From positions 204,191,753 through 204,255,752 of the forward strand of contig NC_077229.1 in the NCBI RefSeq assembly GCF_027887165.1: DNA of 64,000 bases, given 5' to 3'. Each line of letters starts with the position of its first letter. Positions within the stretch are counted from its first letter, which is position 1. This document shows, one piece after another, positions 34,971 to 46,021 of this stretch. The notes beneath the pieces are model-generated. The model was not told the DNA's origin, did no database searches, and was given only the letters and a program-made list of their open reading frames with translations. Source of the DNA: Monodelphis domestica (lineage: Eukaryota > Chordata > Mammalia > Didelphimorphia > Didelphidae). The translations under genes and the position numbers were made by a program.

Positions 34971-35194
34971 GCAAACAACTGTGTATAAATAAGAAAATAA
35001 GAAATATGTAGCATACAATGGTAGGAATGAACGCATGATTATGCAGGAAAAAAGAAAAGAAAAAATGGTAAATGGAAAAAATTGGGAGCACTGGAAAAGG
35101 CTTTCAATAGAGATGGGCTTTTAGATTGAGGATTTTTAAGATGGAGACTTGAAAAGAAGCCTGGAGAGAGAGGAAACATCAGTTATGAAGAAAG

Positions 35195-35425
35195 ATGTTG
35201 CTCAGTCATGACTCCATTTGAAGTTTTCTTGGCAAAAATCCTGGAGTGATTGGCATTTTCTTTTCTAACACTTTTTAGAGATGAGGGAACTGAGGCAAAC
35301 AGGATAAAGTGACTTGCTCAAGGTCACTCTGCTACTAAGTGTCTAAGGTCAGATTTTAACTCAGTAAGGGGAGTCTTCCTGATTTCAGAGCCAGCACTCT
35401 ATCCACTGTCCCACCTAATTGTCCT
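35195..35425 (-). repeat. MAR1-like SINE
   Basis: TTTGAAGTTTTCTTGGCAAA, GAGGGAACTGAGGCAAAC, TTGCTCAAGGTCAC and CACTCTATCCACTG blocks match the long SINE type also present at 49785 (+) and 54330 (-). Confidence 0.75.
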
Positions 35426-35644
35426 CTTTAGATTTCTCTCCCAATTGGAACTCTCCAGTTGGATATTTAATGATGGAACCCTTAAAATAAGTTCAAGGTA
35501 CTTTAGAAGAACATACTCCTAAAACTAACACTATAACTATGAAGGCCTCCTTAACATATTTACTTTAATAATAAGTTAGACGACACAATTCTCTGAAAGC
35601 AAAGAAAGACATTTATTGAAGTAGCACCATCAGAATAATATCTG

Positions 35645-35853
35645 AGGGGCAGTTGGGTGGCTCAGTGGATTGAGAGTCAGACCCTGAGATGGGGGGAGGT
35701 CCTGGGTTCAAATCTGGCCTCAGACACTTCCTAGCTGTGTGACACTGGACAAGTCACCTAACCCACATTACCTAGTCCTTATCACTGTTCTGCCTTAGAA
35801 CCAATACCCAGGATTGATTCTAAGATGGAAGGTAAGAGTTAAAAAAAAAAAGA
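35645..35853 (+). repeat. Marsupial tRNA-derived SINE
   Basis: Well preserved: GGCAGTTGGGTGGCTCAGTG head, GTCCTGGGTTCAAATCTGG B box, CTGTGTGACACTGGACAAG, ACCAATACCCAGGATTGATT, and an A-tail. Confidence 0.9.
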
Positions 35854-36625
35854 ACAGTATTCTCAAGACAGTCTCTGATGTTAATTATCTCGAATTCTAC
35901 TGTGGGAAGATCGCACATAAAGGAAAACTAAAATGGTTGAGGAGTGTATCTCTTCTTGTAATGGTCTGGAAATGGCCTCATAAGTCTGGCTGTAGATTAG
36001 ATAGACTGAAAGCTCACCTGTCAGAGACCACAGTCCCAAGAGCAAAGCCTACGATTTGTTGTGAGAGACTGTGGAGGTGGTTTTTATAGATATTATTCAC
36101 AGACTTTCAATGAAGGTATTTAAGCAGCTGTTTTAATGAATCAGTATAGCCAGAACAATTACTTGTTTAGTCCATTCTTTGGTGATGAAAGTTTCTGCAC
36201 TTGGCTAGGATATAAATCAGAGGACAGACATGGAGATGTTAAGAGTCCATTTAATAGTCATGTTTAAAATGGAGTCAAAGCAAAATACTTTAATTTGTGT
36301 TTAAACAGATAACCCTAAAAAGTTTACAATAAATTCAACTTTACAAATGGAAGACCTGAGATATGATTCAAAAAGAAAATAAATGTAAATGGGATGAAAT
36401 CTTTGATTTCATTTTCCACTAACTATTCCACAGATATCTATTGCCATTTTGAATGCAGGAGGCTTTTGATCATCTCGAAATGTTTAGAAGTAACCCCATC
36501 TTCCACAATGAGGCTTACATTTCTAATTGACTTTTTAGGGTCTTTCCTATCTTCCCTTATAACAACTAAATAAGAAAAAATATTTCAGCAAAAACAATCA
36601 ACATATTGAGTGCATATGCAATAAT
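35854..36625. other. Gene-free stretch left of provirus copy 2
   Basis: Unique-looking sequence with no open frame or repeat I can name. It ends ...ATAATATAC, the last four bases being the left target duplication of the provirus. Confidence 0.5.
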
Positions 36626-36629
36626 ATAC

Positions 36630-37107
36630 TGAGGGAGGCCGGAAAATGGCCAAACTTGAGGGCCTAACAAGCTGACCTGTCAGAACCGTAAATATACCAA
36701 ATCCTAGCAGGAAGGCCTAATGAGCTGGTCAGCCTTGAGAAACTTGTCAGAACCATAAACATGGCAAACCGCCAGCTGCGGTAGGTACCAGATAAAGGCC
36801 AGGAAGACCCCAATAAATATGTCAAACAACAGGCCAGGAAGACCCCAATAATATAGAATTGTCAAAGTTCCAAGAATAGTAGGAAGCCAATAAGAGCCAT
36901 ACATGCAGGCAAAATTCCAAGGATGGTATATAGTAGATAAGGTACCTACAGAAAAGTATAAAAAGCCCAGCCTGTCAGAAGCAACTTGGAACTCTGATGA
37001 TAGAGGTTCCCACTGATGCACGTATCAGTTCAATAAATGGCCTTTCTCTGCCAGTTTGCATTGTTCGTGGACTTCCATGGTGGTGGGTGAAATACTGGAC
37101 CTTAACA
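36630..37107 (+). repeat. 5' LTR of provirus copy 2 (478 bp)
   Basis: TGAGGGAGGCCGG..CCTTAACA; TATA box TATAAAAAG at 36957-36965; AATAAA at 37032-37037. U3 carries two kinds of internal direct repeat, including GGCCAGGAAGACCCCAATAA twice in tandem about 36795-36850. About 22 differences from its own 3' LTR by my count. Confidence 0.9.
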
Positions 37108-37109
37108 TT

Positions 37110-37127
37110 TGGGGGCTCGCCGGTACC
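37110..37127 (+). other. Primer-binding site, tRNA-Pro type
   Basis: TGGGGGCTCGCCGGTACC begins exactly two bases (TT) after the LTR's CA end. The first ten bases equal the tRNA-Pro primer site of murine leukaemia-type viruses; later positions differ. Confidence 0.8.
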
Positions 37128-38557
37128 CCTCCACCTTGGAACCCCCCGGACAGGAGGGCCGAAGGCACTGCCTTGGACTGGACCTTCAGGTGAGCTGAGT
37201 GTTGTGTGGCTGTGGGTGCGAATGGTGACTGAATGTGTATGGGGGAGACAACGACCCCTGATGGGCATATGGCTCAGTGGGGCATTCGTTCTTGCGGTTT
37301 AAACAAGAGCCCCTATGCTAAGCCCCAGGGCCCACCTTTTTCTAAGGCGAGAGGCTTAGCCTCGTGGCATTGGTCTGACCCTCCCACCTGTTTCTGAGTG
37401 CGGACTCCAGACGGCTGCATTTCTGAACTTTCGTGAGAAAGTCAGTCAGTTAATGGAAGAAGCGTTTGTGGTCAGGGGAGGGGAAGGATATGGTCCAGGG
37501 CAGGTGCCGAGATCGGAACTTTCAGGTGGTTAGAGGCCCCTGAGAACAGAGGTCTGTCTCTGTCGCACGGAGTTCGAGTCTCCGTCTAGTTGTCAGGCCC
37601 TGAGCACGAGATTCCGAGTCTCTGTCAGGTACCCTGGCACTTTTGGGACAGGGTTCGAGTCCCTGTCTAGTATGGGGAAAGGGGTTTTTCAGTCCCCTTT
37701 TTGGGAAGATATTGCACCCCTAGGAGAGACTGGGGGATGCCCCATGATCTCTAGGTGATTTTTAGACACACTGAGGTTTTTTTTGGCCACATGGAGGGAT
37801 TGGGTGGCCAGCCGCCAGCTGCTTGCCCCTGACAGATAGCCAGAAATAGCCAAAGGGCTCTGGAGGCAGCCGAAGGGAGCTGGCCACTGATGAGTAATTG
37901 CGGGTATCAGGTTTCTTTCTTTACTGAGAAGGAAGCCGAAGCAATGGGGGAAAAAAAAAGCCGAAGGTCAGGCTGCTTTGGGCAGTGGTTAACCCTTTCC
38001 TTGCAACTTTTTGGTCTCAATAATAGAAAACCAGTCTCTTTGTCAAACAGCTTGCTTAAGGGTTTTACGGTCCTTACAAGTACATGCCAAGAAATGAGAT
38101 CTTAAGATAAGCTCCTAGGATCTGAGCAGTTTACGTGTCTGTGTCTCTGTTATTTGTCTTCTGGCTTTTGCTGTTTGTCATGTGTGTCTTTCTGTATTTG
38201 GACGCAGGTATGTGGATGTGTGGGAGAGGGTGTCCTATAGGGTTCTTTGAGTCTTTGTTGTGGCTGGATTAAGGAAAAAAAAGGGGGGGGGAGGGAGTTT
38301 GGGATGCAGGGTCACAAAGGAGAATAGATTTTGTACCCCTGTTCCCTCTGCCTGCGTTCCAACCAGGCAGGCTATGATGAAGTAACAACACTGTTCCTGC
38401 TCCTGCAAGCAGGCTTCAGGGCGAGAGAGAGAGTGCAATTGTCTGTTCGATGATTTTTCCCTCCTTCTCCCTTTGGATGGGCCCCCAAAGGATCGGAAGA
38501 GAGAAAATTCTGAGCAGAAAACGGAGATTCTTATTCCACAGTTAGAAACTTTCTCTT
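37128..38557 (+). other. Proviral leader and possible gag start remnant
   Basis: Contains an excellent splice donor, CAG|GTGAGC at 37189/37190, and a set of three related GTTCGAGTC/CGAGTCTCTGTC repeats at about 37570-37665. A Met-Gly codon pair at about 37672 opens a short frame of about 28 codons that stops early; it could be a gag start relic but is unproven. GC-rich until about 38450. No copy 1 counterpart inside the window. Confidence 0.6.
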
Positions 38558-41500
38558 AAAATTAATTCTCAAACTGGGAGGATTGATAATGATTTTGATA
38601 TGGTATAAATGTAATTTCATATATTACTGTTTGCCAGTTAAATGTGAAATGTTGCCAGATTTTTATTGAGCACAAAAACTCATGGTTAGGGGTTTGTTTT
38701 GTTAGGTCTTGCAATGCATAATGATTTCAGTGAATTTGAGAATTGTGTAAATGTGATTGATAGCAAGTCTGATGCAGAGAGGAAAGTTTATTCTGTATGG
38801 ACAGAAATTGTGCTGACTACTTTATAGATGTAAAAGTCATTCAGAGAAACTTGTGTTGTTGAAAAAAACTTATTCTAGAATTTGAATTTGGGAATCCTTC
38901 AAATCACATTTATTTTAATAGCAGCAAGAAATTATATTACACACACAAGAAGTTTTTTTTTAAGTGGTTAATCTGTGCATGGGATTAATGAGATAAGTGC
39001 TAAGAATTTATGTTTTATAAAAGAGGAAATTTTTAAATGATGTTGTTTTTAATCAAGGTTATATGTATTGTTTTTAAACGTGTAAAATGCAAAATGCATA
39101 GGAAGGAATTTGTAATCTAGAAATGAACATGTATGTATTCAGATGCCAAATGCTGGAAATGAGTAATGCTGAGTGAATGCTAAATAAGTATGCATTATAT
39201 TATGAAGAGGATTAAGTACTTTTTCCACCTAAATAGGTTAAGGGTATATGACATACAACCTGTATGCCCTTAACAAGATAAATTCAACCAGCCCTGTAAT
39301 CGAGAGGGCTTTTCATGAGGATTAAATACAGTCAAGCTTCAGGTATATCCAAGAGGTCAGGCTGGAACGCCAGGTAACATGTAGCTAACTAGGGAAAGGC
39401 GATTAAGTACATGTGAAAGGAAATAACTTCATATCTTATAACCTAGCTAGATAAGTTAATAATTGGATTTTGCGTTGTCTCGATTCATTTTATGAAGTGC
39501 TCCATTTCAATGAGAGTAATGAATAGAGATACTAGTTGATATTAAGATACAACAAATTATTTTGAGCTACAAGAAAACTAAACAGGAGGATCTAAATGCT
39601 TTGTACTTCAGTTTGGTTACACACTGAAAGATTGCTAGAGAACTTAATCACAGTTATTTGGAAGTTGGGAAGTTCAAACTGAAAATTTACTGAAAGTAAA
39701 TTATTATGAAAGAGGTTTGATAAATTCAAAATTTTAAATTGAAGTACGCTCACTTGTTAAAGAAGGATGGGACAAGGCTGTTAAGTAATAAATCTAAATT
39801 GAGCCAAGGAGCCTTCAGATAACTTGCTCAGAAACTATTAACCCCTTCCTTGCACACAGGAAGGAAAAGGAAGTGCTTATAATTATTCTACACTGATACT
39901 TATGATCTGACATAGGGGCTTCAAAAAGTTAACAACTGCTGTGTGATAGAACTTAAAGATGAGTATATCTTAATTGTAGAAACGGAGGTTTTAAGGTGCT
40001 CAAGCAAGCAAATATTGCCAGCCCTGGCTGACCAAATAAAAAGCTTGTTTGCAGCTGTGGAATCTTACTACAAACATTCCAGGTCCAGAATGATAAAATG
40101 AGTTAAGTGATATGTAATTGATAAAGTTACCTCATACGAGTTCTGGGGATTGTTGGTTGATATTTTGGTTACATTTTTAATCTGTATAAGGATATATGTG
40201 GCAAACAATAGCCAAAGAATAGGTAGGGTGTTAAAAAGGGCATATATGTGAATATGCTTGCTCAGAACTTTATGATTATTATGTGAATGGCTGCTAAAAT
40301 GTGTTTAAGTATTATTTGGATGTAAACAAAACCTTATTATAAACCTGACTCTAGCACATATTTTGTTACCCCAGTCTACCAATTTGTGCTATGAACTGAA
40401 ATTTATAATGGTTGAGCTCTATGCTAAAGACTGTTCAGTGATGTCATCTTTTAAATCAGAATTCTTTGGGGTTACCGATTAGCAGTTGAAGTGCTACCAG
40501 GGGGCTGGTTGTTTGACTTATGATAGTAAAAGCAGGTTAGAGAAAGTGGGGAGGTATTTTGGGTTTGGATTTGGTAGAAGGGGACTTTGATTTAGAGTCC
40601 ATAAAGCTTTTGTATGTGGGTTTGTAAAGGAAGGATGGACGGTGTGTTCTGCTTTTAAGCAGAGGGTTTTGAAGGAACAGAAAGGGAGAGAGAAGGTGAA
40701 AGGGAACAGATGAATGTTCTGCTCTCACAATTGGCTCTTTAACTTAGGGATAATATATAAAGTGATGTATGTGGGAAACTCACACCTGATTCTTTCATTT
40801 CTCGGGACAGTTACCCTGAAGTGATTCCTGCATGACCTTGTCTTAGTCTTTCAGATGGCCTAGGTCCAGGAGGTGATACAGCCCTGATTTATAGGGAACT
40901 ACTTAATTCAGCACTCATGTGACTACACCTGATGTGTAAATACATGAAAATAATGGAGTGATCAGCCTTGTAGGGATATTAAAGGCTTGTTTGGGGGTGT
41001 GGAGATTTGTTCCTGGATTGCTGATAAGCAAATTTCTCTCAGCTGAAATGGGGGAAAACTTGTCTTTTAAGGAAAAAGAAGGCTTCTGGGACCCAGTGGC
41101 AAGGGCTCTAAGGAGAGAAAAAGTCCTAGGATGGTTAGAGAGAAGGCAGCCCAAGGCTCACTTTGGACTGAATTTTCCTGACCATCCTCGAGTGGAACAA
41201 CAGTGGCAAGTGACAGCCTTGCTTGGGGTGTCTTTTGTGACTTGGAGATATTTCCCTTTCAGGGCCTTCTTCCTTCGTGACAATTCCCATGATCAGCACA
41301 TAATGCAAATTGTGATATTAAAGTTTCCATTTCCTCAAACAACCCTAATAATTGGGAATTCCCAAATTGTTAGGAACATGCTTTGAGAAATAGATGGAGT
41401 TTATTCCTAGATGGCATGTATTTGTAGCCTTAATTTACCACAGTTGAGGTTTGGTTCTTGAGCTTGGGAATATAGCACACAGCCTTCTTGGTTTCCCCAG

Positions 41501-41800
41501 CTTCTGGGGTAAGGAAATACATCTGTAAGATATTGTTACTCCAGTGTTTATAGATGTTATAGTTAATGTGTACTTTGCAATGGGATATTCTTTAACAGAA
41601 ACGTCACATACCAACTCTGCAAACAACTCAGGAAGGGATCTGTTCCTGTCAGAAGATGATTTCTGAGGATGAAGTCTGTTGGTTAAGATACCCAAATGCA
41701 AATGTGTGATGTTCATTGCTATTGTATTAATGTCCTGTTCCTATCTGCTATTTGCCCCAGTACCCTTCTATCTTAGAGGCTGACCTCCCCTTGTGACCCA
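38558..41800 (+). repeat. Non-viral core segment, copy 2
   Basis: Same sequence as 3440-6700 with scattered substitutions and small indels. AT-rich, no long frame, no RT (xDD), protease or integrase motif. It includes the LTR fragment at 39340-39520 and the hairpin at 39237-39274. Base composition changes sharply at about 41780, where GC-rich env-linked sequence begins. Confidence 0.65.
39237..39274 (+). other. Hairpin/inverted repeat, copy 2
   Basis: Identical to 4124-4161: GTTAAGGG..CCCTTAAC stem with a loop of about 10 bases. Confidence 0.55.
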
Positions 41801-42187
41801 TCTGCCAATTGAGGGGAGGAGTGACAGGACACCCTTCGGATCTCCAGGCAGTTCTCCACCGACCTGGGACCCTGGAATCCACTGAGGACGCGCCCCTAAA
41901 GACACTGTCTGCAGCCTTCCCTCCCCCTCGTATTCCCCTCCCTCTCTCTCCTACACATAGGTAGGGACAGCTCTACACCCATGCTCAGCACTGAAGAAAC
42001 TACAGAAGATCTGGACCTCCGCCCTTTTTGGAGAGGGGAGGGGAGGGGATGGCAGGGGGCACTGAACCAGGTGGGGCCTGAGACTCTGGCCCTCTGGGAG
42101 GCTGTGTGGTTCCCCTATGGATGGCTGGGCTGGCCAGATGGCACGACTCACCAGAAGCAGTGGGGAGACAGCTAGCAAAAGGAATAC

Positions 42188-42779
42188 ATGACCCACTCGC
42201 TTCCATTACTTCACTTTCTCCCCCGCCTCTTGGTTTCCCCCTCCCTTGTCACAAAGTATCCCTCAACTGGGAAAAACCTTATCCCACCCGCAGGAGCGCA
42301 CTGGCTGTGCCCCCCTTCTGGCCTACAGCCCTGTGTCTCCCCTAGCTCCCTCACTGCCCGCTGCACCCCCTCACAATAGTACCCCGAGTGACCTGCTATG
42401 CCAAGCAGGACCTCCTCTTCCCTAAGGAGGGGGCCTCTGTGCAGCCTTGGGCGAGGAATGCTGCTTCTATGTTAACCACTCAGGGATTATTAGGGACTCC
42501 CTGGGCAAGCTACGAGAAGGTCTAGAAGCCCTGACTGAAGGAGGGGGAAACTGCCGGCCCCTGGTATGCGACCTTTTCTCCCTAGTCACATTCCTTATAG
42601 GATCCCTTATAATCTTAACCCTACTTTTGACATTTGGCCCCTGTATCTTTAACCTCCTTATTCGGTTCATAAAAGACCGATTAGATGCCATCCAGGTGCT
42701 GGCCGTTCGACAACAGTACAGACCCCTAGCCAAGAGCCACGAGCTGCCCCAGTGGGTGGGCCTAACCACTGCCCCCTAA
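42188..42779 (+). pseudogene. env: Retroviral env relic (SU end plus TM), copy 2
   Basis: Same structure as in copy 1: SU C-terminal Cys pattern, deletion, one-base frame break before the CX6CC area, and a 110-codon open TM end (42447-42779) with hydrophobic anchor. Against copy 1 the open part has about five amino-acid changes and about five silent ones, so no sign of selection for the protein. Confidence 0.75.
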
Positions 42780-42798
42780 AAGAAAAAGGAGTTGGGAA

Positions 42799-43276
42799 TG
42801 AGGGAGGCCGGAAAATGGCCAAACTTGAGGGCCTAACAAGCTGACCTGTCAGAACCGTAAATATACCAAATCCTAGCAGGAAGGCCTAATGAGCTGGTCA
42901 GCCTTGAGAAACTTGTCAGAAGCATAAATATGCCAAACCGCCAGCTGCAGTAGATACCAGATAAAGGCCAGGAAGACCCCAACAAATATGTCAAACAACA
43001 GGTCAGGGGGACCCCAACAATATAGAATTGTCAAAGCTCCAAGAATAGTAGGAAGCAGATAAGGGCCATACGTGCAGGCAAAATTCCAAGGATGGTATAT
43101 AGTAGATAAGGTACCTACAGAAAAGTATAAAAAGCCCAGCCTGTCAGAAGCAACTCAGAACTCTGATGATAGAGGTTCCCACTGATGTGCGCATCAGTTC
43201 AATAAATGGCCTTTCTCTGCCAGTTTGCATTGTTCGTGGACTTCCATGGTGGTGGGTGAAATCCCGGACCTTAACA
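42799..43276 (+). repeat. 3' LTR of provirus copy 2 (478 bp)
   Basis: TG..CA ends, TATAAAAAG and AATAAA as in the 5' LTR. It is followed by ATAC. It is in the same orientation as the GCNT2 exon, whose ATG is about 860 bases downstream. Confidence 0.9.
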
Positions 43277-43346
43277 ATACAACCAGAGTTCCCTACCTTT
43301 GCAATTAAGGGAGGAAGATATTCATACTCTTAAGAATACTTTTCAA

Positions 43347-43561
43347 GGGTGCACAGCTGGGTGGCTCAGTGAATCAGAGAGCCAGGCCTTGAGATGGGAG
43401 GTCCTGGGTTCAAATGTGGTTTCAGTTATCTTATTTTCTTAGCTATGTGACCCTGGAAAAGTTACTTAATCTCTATTGTCTAATCCTTGCCATTCTACCT
43501 TGGAACCAATACTCAATATTGATTTTAAGAAGGTAAGGGTTATTTAAAGAAAAAAAAAAAA
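43347..43561 (+). repeat. Marsupial tRNA-derived SINE upstream of GCNT2
   Basis: GCTGGGTGGCTCAGTGAATC head, GGTCCTGGGTTCAAATG B box, TGACCCTGGAAAAGTTAC, ACCAATACTCAATATTGATT, A-tail. Lies between the proviral LTR and the GCNT2 promoter. Confidence 0.85.
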
Positions 43562-43899
43562 CCAACAACCAAGATTGGAAACATTTTGCAAAGTCTAGAT
43601 CCAAACAAGTTAATTCTTGATTCCTTTTCTTTAGGTGAAAAGAAGCCTGAGTGCTGAGCAACAGAAGCTGTTGTCTCTGGGTACTAGATTCTCTTGCTTA
43701 CCTGATACAGAGAAGTGAAGAATACAAATAGTTTAGAAATACATTTTTTTTTCCTCTCTGGCATTCTCCACAGATTTTATGATTAGCACTGGACTCTGAA
43801 AAGACTAATATGGAATGAACAGCTCCTCCCCAATTTGCAAGCTATGGAACTTTCTTCAGCTAGAGAATTATCCAGCTTGTTTTGCTGTATCTGAACAGC

Positions 43900-44135
43900 A
43901 CTCAGGAGTCCAGCCAGATTCCTTCCCACAAATCCTCTATTTAAAGTGTCACTGCATCTTCAAGAGAGGATCTTATTTGGGTTTTTAGGATTTCCTTGAG
44001 TGAACTGAAATTCTTCTGTTCTTTCTCAGATCAAGAAATTACAGCTACAAGACTCACAAAACCAGTGGAAGAACTTGAAGACTGATTTTGGGAACAGATT
44101 AAACTCACAGGACGTTTAAAACAGAAATAAAAAAA
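43900..44135 (+). promoter_or_regulatory. Putative promoter and 5' UTR of the GCNT2 first exon
   Basis: A TATA-like TATTTAAAG at 43938-43946 precedes the ATG by about 190 bases, giving room for a start site near 43970. A pyrimidine run and CAG (TTCTTTCTCAG, about 44018-44030) could instead be a splice acceptor for an upstream non-coding exon. GCNT2 first exons are known to be used from separate promoters in mammals. Confidence 0.4.
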
Positions 44136-45051
44136 ATGAATACAAAGAAATGTAGTTTCTTAGCAGTGCTTACATTTACAGTGGCAGTGCTTTACTTTTA
44201 TATCAACATGTTCATGGAAACAAACTTGGAAATGCTAAAAAACTCAAACTCTTCAGTTCTTGATGAAGTTTGTGATTCAATTATCAAAGGACAGATGATT
44301 TCTTTGCAAAAAACTGTCCTGACAACATCATTTGGAAAAACTTCTTGCCAAGACTACTTACTCCAAAGTCACTACATAACCACTCCTCTGTCGAAAGAAG
44401 AAGCCCAGTTTCCTTTGGCCTATGTAATGGTGGTACATAAGGATCTTGAAACCTTTGAGAGACTCTTCCGGGCAGTTTACATGCCCCAAAACATTTACTG
44501 TATTCATGTGGATGAGAAGGCGACTACTGAGTTTAAAGATGCTGTGGAGTGGTTGGTGAGCTGCTTCTCCAATGTTTTCCTTGCCTCCAAGATGGAAACA
44601 ATTGTCTATGCTGGAATATCTAGGCTCCAGGCTGACCTGAATTGTATAAAAGACCTTGTAGCCTCTAAGGTCCAGTGGAAATACATTATTAATACTTGTG
44701 GCCAAGATTTCCCTCTGAAAACCAATAAAGAAATAATTCAGCATTTGAAAGGATTTAAACAAAGAAATATTACCCCAGGGGTGCTCCCTCCCCCTCATAT
44801 TACTAGAAGGACCAATTATGTCTATAGGGAGCAGAAATATGGTTTACTCTCTTTCATGCTGTGGACTTTGAGAAAGAAAACTCTTCCTCCCCATAATCTG
44901 ACCATTTACTTTGGCTCAGCTTATGTTGCTCTTACGAGGGAATTTGCCAACTTTGTTCTCCAAGACCAACGAGCCATTGATTTACTTGAGTGGTCTAAGG
45001 ATACCTATAGTCCTGATGAGCATTTCTGGGTCACACTTAATAGGATTCCAG
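44136..45051 (+). CDS. GCNT2: GCNT2 first coding exon (I-branching beta-1,6-GlcNAc transferase), residues 1-306
   Basis: Encodes the N-terminal two thirds of a Golgi type II membrane glycosyltransferase (family GT14) that adds beta-1,6-GlcNAc to poly-N-acetyllactosamine, making I antigen branches. Short cytosolic tail, membrane anchor at about residues 8-26, and N-glycosylation sites including Asn38. The GT14 core has [44 protein letters not shown] and [14 protein letters not shown]; Glu295 fits the catalytic base. The coding exon ends at 45051 within a Gly codon at a donor (CAG|GTATGG). The frame runs 23 codons further to 45122, but this is intron. Length and phase match mammalian GCNT2 alternative exons 1A-C; which one it equals is unclear. 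The ATG has A at -3. Confidence 0.92.
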
Positions 45052-45057
45052 GTATGG
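45052..45057 (+). promoter_or_regulatory. Splice donor of the GCNT2 exon
   Basis: GTATGG following ...ATTCCAG. The family's RIPG codons are split at this point in mammalian GCNT2. No exon 2-like sequence was seen in the remaining 19 kb. Confidence 0.8.
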
Positions 45058-45122
45058 CAGACTTTCATTTTTATTTTGGTCTATTATTAGGCTCAATGGA
45101 CATTGTAAAAATGAAACCATAA

Positions 45123-45825
45123 TTGCAACTGTTGTGTGAAGGTACATTGTATGCTCATAAAATGTGCCTGTAAAATTTTAATTACTTTATATATCACAAA
45201 GCTCTAATGGTATGTGCAATCATTTAAAAAATCATGTTGAATGTTGCATAGCAAGTCAATCCCACTGTTATTGCCTAATCATATGGGAGGCTGAGAATTT
45301 GTTTACAGCTTTATGGATGATGGATTTAGAGTTGAAATGAGTCCGTTGAGATGGAGGTAAATTATTGTTAGATCAGGAAATCCATCAACCAACATTGATT
45401 AGGAACCTACTATGTGACATTCACTGTGCTAAACACTGGGAATACAAATATAAATGAATGAAATAATCCCTATTCATAAGGAGCCTACTTTATAAGAGGA
45501 ACAGAAATGAGTAAGAATTAGGTGAACTAAAAGATACAAAAAGGGTTTTTTATTATTTTTTAAATGAAGATCAGTTTTCTCTTGCCATTGGCACCGCCTC
45601 CATTGAAAAAGCAAAAATAAATAAATGAATAAAACCTATGTTATGAACCTGTATAGTCAACCAAAACAAATTCCTGAATTGGCCATATCCAAAAAAAAAT
45701 TATGCCTCAGTTTGCACTGTGAGTCTTTCACTTCTCTATTAGAAGGTAATTAGTATGTTTCCTTGTGAGTCCTCTGGAATCATAGATGGTCACTCAATAA
45801 GGTTACTTAAAAAAGAACAAGGGAA
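45123..45825. other. GCNT2 intron start; ancient repeat at 45377-45500
   Basis: Non-coding. 45377-45500 matches the CATTGATTAGGAACCTACTA..ACTGTGCTAAACACTGGG repeat also at 34855. Otherwise no recognised element. Confidence 0.5.
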
Positions 45826-46021
45826 GCTAGGTGACTCTGTGGTTAGAGAGTCAGACCTAGAAATGGAAGGTTCTGGGTTCAAGTCTAGCCGTAGATACTT
45901 TCTAGCAGGGTGACATTGGGCAAGTCAGTTAACTTTAATTACCTAGCCCTTACTGGTCTTCCCTCTTGGAACCAATACTTAGTTCTAAGACAGAAGGTAA
46001 AGGTTTTTTAAAAAAAGAAAA
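45826..46021 (+). repeat. Marsupial tRNA-derived SINE
   Basis: GAAGCTAGGTGACTCTGTGG head, GGTTCTGGGTTCAAGTC, GACATTGGGCAAGTCAG, GAACCAATACTTAGTTCTAA, A-rich tail. Confidence 0.85.

Larger units (their letters stand above)
36626..43280 (+). mobile_element. Complete mosaic provirus (copy 2), with 4-bp ATAC target duplication
   Basis: Order: ATAC (36626-36629), 5' LTR, TT, proline-type primer site, leader with splice donor, a gag-pol-free AT-rich core (38558-about 41800), env relic, polypurine tract, 3' LTR, ATAC (43277-43280). Total about 6.65 kb between duplications. A 4-bp duplication, a proline-type primer site and a CX6CC-type TM all point to a gammaretrovirus-like (class I) parent. It lacks all enzymes, so it must have been mobilised in trans. 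Confidence 0.8.

Noticed and set aside
45052..45122. Extension of the GCNT2 frame by 23 codons
   Set aside because: A strong splice donor lies exactly where the family's exon 1 ends, and the extension has no similarity to the GCNT2 C-terminus; treated as intron.
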